Shown: piece after piece, positions 60,373 through 64,000 of the stretch
Numbering within the stretch: position 1 is the stretch's first letter
Layout of the letters: the number at the start of each line of letters is the position of its first letter
Origin: Coprobacter sp.
Lineage (GTDB): Bacteria > Bacteroidota > Bacteroidia > Bacteroidales > UBA11471
Reading direction: 5' to 3'
DNA length: 64,000 nt
Assembly: GCA_017462265.1 (NCBI GenBank)
Contig: JAFTRN010000002.1
Span: 1 to 64,000 of the forward strand
Made by a program: the position numbers and the translations under genes
The notes under the pieces: generated by a model
Told to the model about the DNA's origin: nothing
What the model saw: only the letters and a program-made list of their open reading frames with translations
Databases searched by the model: none

Positions 60373-61836
60373 TTAGAGAGCGAATGCCCATGCGGCAAAC
60401 GAGGGATCCATTTCATCGACAGTGAATGAATACGGAGCATAATAGTTTGCTACAGAGTTGAAACCACCAAATACCCAAGCTACGTTGTTTTTAACGATTA
60501 CGTTGGGTTTGTAGGTACCTTTGTATTCGGGGTTGATACCCTCAACAACTTCCCAAGTAATACCATCGGTCGATTTGTAAATGTTGTTGTTCATTACTTG
60601 ACCACCATTCTCGTCGTATTGGAGACCACCGAAGAGGTAAGCGGTAGTACCTTCGTCGTTGGTAACAACGGTAGCACCGGCGATAGCACCGATAGCGGTA
60701 GAATCGGCTGCTAAGGTAAAGTTTACACCATCGGTCGATTTGTGAACACTTTTCAACATGGTTTCAGGATCGAAGAAACCTCGGGTTCCGGCAAGGAAGA
60801 ACAATTCACCATTCAATACAAATACAGTATTCATGAGGTGAGCTTCATCACATACGATTTCAACAGGCTCGAAAGTGTCGCCTACTTGTTTGTAAACACT
60901 GCGGTTGGGGGCTTGCATTTGACCGAAACCTGTGCCGTGACCATTCATCATATACACTTCGTTGTTGAAAGAGTAGATGATGGGATCGATGTAGGAGAAA
61001 CCACCCCAAGAAATCATTTCGTTGAATGTATTGATGGTGTCGTTCTCGTCACCGGCGAGATATTTGTCTTCCCATGTGTTTCCATCGGTTACATGATGAC
61101 GGAAACCGGTGGTGCTGATAGTGGTCCACATATAGCCGGGGAACAATTCTTCTTGAGTCATTTCGGGACCGTTGTCATCTTCGTCGGTACCGAAATAGCG
61201 AGTGCCTGAGTAAACATGGAGTTTACCATCTAACACAACGGGGGTAGCTCCCATACCGCCTATTACACCGGCAGCCTCGTCTTTGATCCAACGAGTACCA
61301 TTAGTCGAGGTATATACATTGTAATAACCTACAGAGTCGATATAGCTGTTGGTGAAAGCGTAGAATTTACCATCGTATTGAGCCACTTTGTAGCAATAAG
61401 CATTGGGAATACCACCACCGCGGATGTCAGCAGAGATGAGTTTACCGGCGGCGAGATCGTCGGCAACGTCGGAGATTACAGCGGTAAGGGTGTAGGCTTT
61501 GCTTTCAGTACCGTTGGTCGCGGTAAGCACGATAGCTTCGTTGAGGTCGAAAGTTGCGCCATCGAGAGCCTCGCCATTAACGGTCACGGTAGTTCCCATG
61601 GTAGCCGATGCTAAGATAGTACAAGCTTCGAGCTCGGCAGCTTGGGTGGTCATAGGAACAGTGACATCGATAGTCAATGCGGCTTGGTTGATAACACCTT
61701 GGTATGATGCGCCTTCGGCGGTAGTAACGGTTACGCCGGTGATACCGTATGCGGTATCGTTTTCATCGTCGCTACACGATGTGAAGCTGAATACAGCGGC
61801 AAGGGCCATAAACAGCATAGCATTTAGTTTTTTCAT
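60373..61836 (-). CDS. DUF6242-like lipoprotein with Kelch/propeller-type repeats
   Basis: A 487-residue lipoprotein (ALAAVFSFTSC, Cys21). Residues about 30-125 are a DUF5018/DUF6242-type beta domain (ITGVTVTTAEGASYQGVI; DLNEAIVLTATNGTESKAYTLTAV). The rest contains recurring YTSTNGTRW, VHKSTDGVNF and IYKSTDGITWEVVEG units with Tyr/Trp-rich strands, typical of a beta-propeller of sialidase or Kelch kind. It has no obvious catalytic residues. Codon use is close to that of highly expressed genes (few rare codons), suggesting abundant production. It follows the TlpA gene by 59 bp. Confidence 0.8.
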   Translation of the reverse strand: MKKLNAMLFMALAAVFSFTSCSDDENDTAYGITGVTVTTAEGASYQGVINQAALTIDVTVPMTTQAAELEACTILASATMGTTVTVNGEALDGATFDLNEAIVLTATNGTESKAYTLTAVISDVADDLAAGKLISADIRGGGIPNAYCYKVAQYDGKFYAFTNSYIDSVGYYNVYTSTNGTRWIKDEAAGVIGGMGATPVVLDGKLHVYSGTRYFGTDEDDNGPEMTQEELFPGYMWTTISTTGFRHHVTDGNTWEDKYLAGDENDTINTFNEMISWGGFSYIDPIIYSFNNEVYMMNGHGTGFGQMQAPNRSVYKQVGDTFEPVEIVCDEAHLMNTVFVLNGELFFLAGTRGFFDPETMLKSVHKSTDGVNFTLAADSTAIGAIAGATVVTNDEGTTAYLFGGLQYDENGGQVMNNNIYKSTDGITWEVVEGINPEYKGTYKPNVIVKNNVAWVFGGFNSVANYYAPYSFTVDEMDPSFAAWAFAL

Positions 61837-61895
61837 ACAGAATTGTTTTTAGTGAATAAAATTATTATTTGGGTTTGTTTTCTTTGTAATCGGTC

Positions 61896-63176
61896 TTACA
61901 TCGACATCATCATCATACCTCCCATCGATACGCCTTTTTTGGGGGCCGGGTTGGTGGGAGATACACCATCGATGGCTTTTTGTATAGCCTCGGGTATGGC
62001 TTCGCCGCGTAATCCTTTGGCATAGATGTTGCCATTGGCATCGATGAGTATGATGTAGGGAATACCACCGAATTGATAGTCGTTCATTATCTTTTTACCG
62101 GCATCGGTGGCATGCATCTGCAACCATGGCATATTTTCTTCGGCGGCAGCTTTGAGCCAAGCATCTTTGCTCTGGTCTATCGATACGCTGAGGAATTCTA
62201 CCCCTTTGTCTTTGAACTGCTCGTAGTATTTTTTGAGGTTTACAATCTCTTTCCGACAAGGACCGCACCACGAAGCCCAGAAATCAACGAGCACGATTTT
62301 GCCTTTGAGATCGGCCAGCGAGAGCATGGTACCGTCGATTTGCGGATAGGCAAAGAGGGGAGCCGGTTTGCCATTGTTGAGACGCTCTTTCTGTTCTTTC
62401 TCGGCTTGCACGCGGGCTTTGTATTCCTGTATAGGGGCGTAGCCGGGGTGTGCGGCTTCGAGTTGTGCCAAGATACCATCGATAAATTCTTTGTCGGTCT
62501 CGGGATTGAGCGATTCGATGACGGCCAATACGCTGGTAGTTGTGGGGTTATACTCGGCGATGTAGCGCATACGGGCTTTGTTATCGCTGTTTATGTAGTC
62601 GTACATATCACCTGAGATTTTACGACTGGCGCTGTTTTCGAGCTTGGCACGATATACCGATTGCGATACGGCGATGGTGCCTTGGTAATTACGATAGCCG
62701 CAGAAATTTTTTTGGTTCATAATTTCGTTTTTGGGACCGCCTTTGATATGTACGTAGGGGGGATTTTTGATTTTCACACGGGCTGTGTCGTAGCCGCGGA
62801 AATTGATTTCGAGGTCTTCGTCCTCACCCCACACCTGCACGCTCTGCCAGTGACCGCAATCGACGATATATACACCCGGCTTCTCGGCTACGAAGGTGAG
62901 GGTATATTCATTGTTTACCACGTCGGCCTCGGCATACACCTTTTTACCGGTGCCTTGGCGTTGATATACCGACATTTTGAACTCAGGTTGGGGTACATCG
63001 GTACGATCCCAATAGCCATCGTAGGTAAATTGCACACGACCTTTGATGGTGATGGTGTTGTCGGCAGTCACCTGCTCGGTCTTGTCTTGTTTTTTCTTTT
63101 TGGATTTTTTCTCTTTGGCCGATGCGTCGAATACCAACATGGCGGCTATGAGACAAGCGAAAATACGAAATTTCAT
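61896..63176 (-). CDS. TlpA-like thiol-disulfide oxidoreductase with DUF4369-type N-terminus
   Basis: A 426-residue exported protein. The start at 63176 (MKFRIFACLIAAMLVFDASA) gives a clean signal peptide, followed by a Lys-rich stretch (KEKKSKKKKQDK). A beta-domain like DUF4369 (about 45-150) and a helical linker precede the thioredoxin domain (about 275-400) with VDFWASWCGPCRKEI and GGIPYIILID. The tail is Met- and Gly-rich (KKGVSMGGMMMMSM), which is odd and could bind metal. First gene of the locus TlpA-DUF6242-hairpin-SusC-SusD-thioredoxin. Confidence 0.85.
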   Translation of the reverse strand: MKFRIFACLIAAMLVFDASAKEKKSKKKKQDKTEQVTADNTITIKGRVQFTYDGYWDRTDVPQPEFKMSVYQRQGTGKKVYAEADVVNNEYTLTFVAEKPGVYIVDCGHWQSVQVWGEDEDLEINFRGYDTARVKIKNPPYVHIKGGPKNEIMNQKNFCGYRNYQGTIAVSQSVYRAKLENSASRKISGDMYDYINSDNKARMRYIAEYNPTTTSVLAVIESLNPETDKEFIDGILAQLEAAHPGYAPIQEYKARVQAEKEQKERLNNGKPAPLFAYPQIDGTMLSLADLKGKIVLVDFWASWCGPCRKEIVNLKKYYEQFKDKGVEFLSVSIDQSKDAWLKAAAEENMPWLQMHATDAGKKIMNDYQFGGIPYIILIDANGNIYAKGLRGEAIPEAIQKAIDGVSPTNPAPKKGVSMGGMMMMSM

Positions 63177-63322
63177 AGTTAATATGTTTTTGAGATGACT
63201 TTCCTCTTTTTGAGACTTCTTACTACGCATACGCAATGCGATTGTGCTGTGAGTGAGGGCTTATAGGTTTAGTTTCGTTTTTTGTGACTACAAAATATGA
63301 TTGTGTGGTGTTATCCAAAGGA

Positions 63323-63330
63323 CAAAGGTA
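63323..63330 (-). promoter_or_regulatory. -7 element candidate for the TlpA-DUF6242 operon
   Basis: TACCTTTG on the minus strand; if used it gives a leader of about 140 bases before the ATG at 63176. No TTTG at the usual distance. Confidence 0.35.
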
Positions 63331-63529
63331 TAAAATGTTTTGAAAAAAGATAATAACCATTATAATTTTTTTTGAAAATAAAGGATTTGTATAGTCGGAT
63401 TTTGAAATTATAGGCTGTTTGAGTGGTAAAAATCATGTGTTTTTGAAAAATCGTGTATTTTTAGACGCTGTTTTCTTGAAAATTTTGCAAAAATGAAAAT
63501 GCGCTGAGGAGCGATAAACCTCTCCCGTA
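63331..63529. other. Divergent intergenic region before the helicase gene
   Basis: No ORF is supported. AT-rich, with TTAGACGCTGTTTTCTTGAA at 63461-63480 that resembles the end of the MITE-like element but has no matching second end. Confidence 0.35.
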
Positions 63530-63561
63530 TTTGCTTATTTACCCCTCATACACTATCTTTG
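63530..63561 (+). promoter_or_regulatory. Promoter of the RecD-like helicase gene
   Basis: TTTG (63530-63533), 20 bases, TATCTTTG (63554-63561); start codon 47 bases further on. Confidence 0.7.
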
Positions 63562-63607
63562 TCTGTATATTTCCCGGCCTTACGGCTCTATACCTCTATA
63601 AAGCACA

Positions 63608-64000
63608 ATGCTGAACGACTATTTCATACGCAAACTTGCGGATAACCTGCCCTATACTCCTACGGAGGAGCAGGCCGAGCTGATAGCGCATCTATCGACC
63701 TTTCTCTGGGACGATAATGTGCCGTCGGTATTCTTGCTGCGCGGGTATGCCGGTACGGGAAAGACGTCGCTCATAGGGGCATTGGTGCGCACGCTTGAAT
63801 CGCTCGAGCGTCCTTGTGTGTTGTTGGCTCCGACCGGCCGAGCGGCCAAGGTTTTCGCTTCCTATTCGGGGCATGCCGCCTATACTATACATAAGAAGAT
63901 ATATCGCCAACGTACGTTCACGGGTGATTTCTCGGGTTTCCAATTGGCTCACAATTCCCATAAAAACACGCTGTTCATCGTAGATGAGGCCTCGATGATA
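63608..64000 (+). CDS. RecD-like ATP-dependent DNA helicase (partial, 5' part)
   Basis: The first 131 codons of a superfamily 1 helicase; the rest is beyond the window. The start ATG at 63608 gives MLNDYFIRKLADNLPYTPTE. Visible are the Q-like region TPTEEQAELI, Walker A RGYAGTGKTSL, motif Ia LLAPTGRAAKVFA, and Walker B FIVDEASMI at the very end. These fit the RecD2/viral-helicase group (UvrD_C_2-containing exonuclease V-type proteins). Likely role in DNA repair or recombination. Confidence 0.88.
   Translation, partial: MLNDYFIRKLADNLPYTPTEEQAELIAHLSTFLWDDNVPSVFLLRGYAGTGKTSLIGALVRTLESLERPCVLLAPTGRAAKVFASYSGHAAYTIHKKIYRQRTFTGDFSGFQLAHNSHKNTLFIVDEASMI

Noticed and set aside
63461..63490. Fourth MITE-like copy
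   Set aside because: Only one end-like stretch (TTAGACGCTGTTTTCTTGAA) is present; the body and other end are missing. The same holds for TTAGAAACTGTTTTTAGG at 50132.

Overview
The window is a chromosomal segment from a Bacteroidota bacterium, most likely a gut-type Bacteroidales. The evidence is two SusC/SusD outer-membrane uptake pairs, DUF4843, PKD-like and TlpA-type lipoproteins typical of that order, a C-terminal domain of the type IX secretion kind, and many promoters of the Bacteroidetes form TTTG-N19/20-TAnnTTTG. Base composition is mixed for most of the window and drops sharply between about 43.9 and 49.5 kb. I see no rRNA, tRNA, CRISPR array, phage or transposase gene. The genus is not determined.

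Layout. 0-7 kb: two exported glycoside hydrolases, a GH106-type rhamnosidase and a GH2 enzyme with a discoidin module, each with its own promoter. 7.1-14.1 kb: a drug or solute efflux operon (TolC, HlyD-type adaptor, two ATPases, two ABC-2 permeases) behind a TetR regulator; a shared operator candidate lies in front of both tetR and tolC. 14.2-16.5 kb: a DUF805 membrane protein and the CCA-adding enzyme. 16.6-24.8 kb: an uptake operon SusC-SusD-DUF4843-PKD lipoprotein-TlpA thioredoxin. 24.9-30 kb: a BspA-like leucine-rich protein and a 1133-residue surface protein with four near-identical 150-residue repeats. 30-30.8 kb: an intergenic stretch with an amber-interrupted small ORF, a candidate small RNA and a hairpin repeat. 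30.8-34.2 kb: an esterase, MutY, RsmD and DUF3822. 34.3-39.2 kb: a six-gene operon encoding a membrane polyferredoxin, an iron-sulfur aldo/keto reductase, DUF1893, an ECF-type S component, TatA and TatC. Both redox proteins carry twin-arginine motifs, so the operon looks like Tat substrates packaged with their translocase. 39.3-43.6 kb: an M64 protease, a DUF4143 ATPase and a GDSL acetylesterase.

44.0-49.1 kb is the most unusual part: a very AT-rich, five-gene, one-direction operon coding for a CHASE2 membrane sensor, an unknown exported protein, an exported caspase-family protein with a C-terminal Sel1-like region, and two more exported Sel1-repeat proteins. The genes overlap or nearly touch. 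The island is bracketed by a perfect 18-bp direct repeat (43934-43951 and 49472-49489), which suggests a horizontally acquired cassette. I know of no described system with this composition.

49.5-54.1 kb: YciO/Sua5-type protein, RibBA, a long LptF/G-type permease and a START-like protein. 54.3-63.2 kb: a second SusC/SusD locus with two thioredoxin-fold proteins and a DUF6242 lipoprotein. 63.6 kb to the end: the start of a RecD-like helicase.

Three copies of a palindromic, terminally inverted-repeat element of about 200 bp (187-454, 14871-15065, 30635-30833) form a non-coding repeat family. One lies in the predicted 5' leader of the CCA-adding enzyme gene, one touches the esterase stop codon, and one carries a second hairpin inserted in it.
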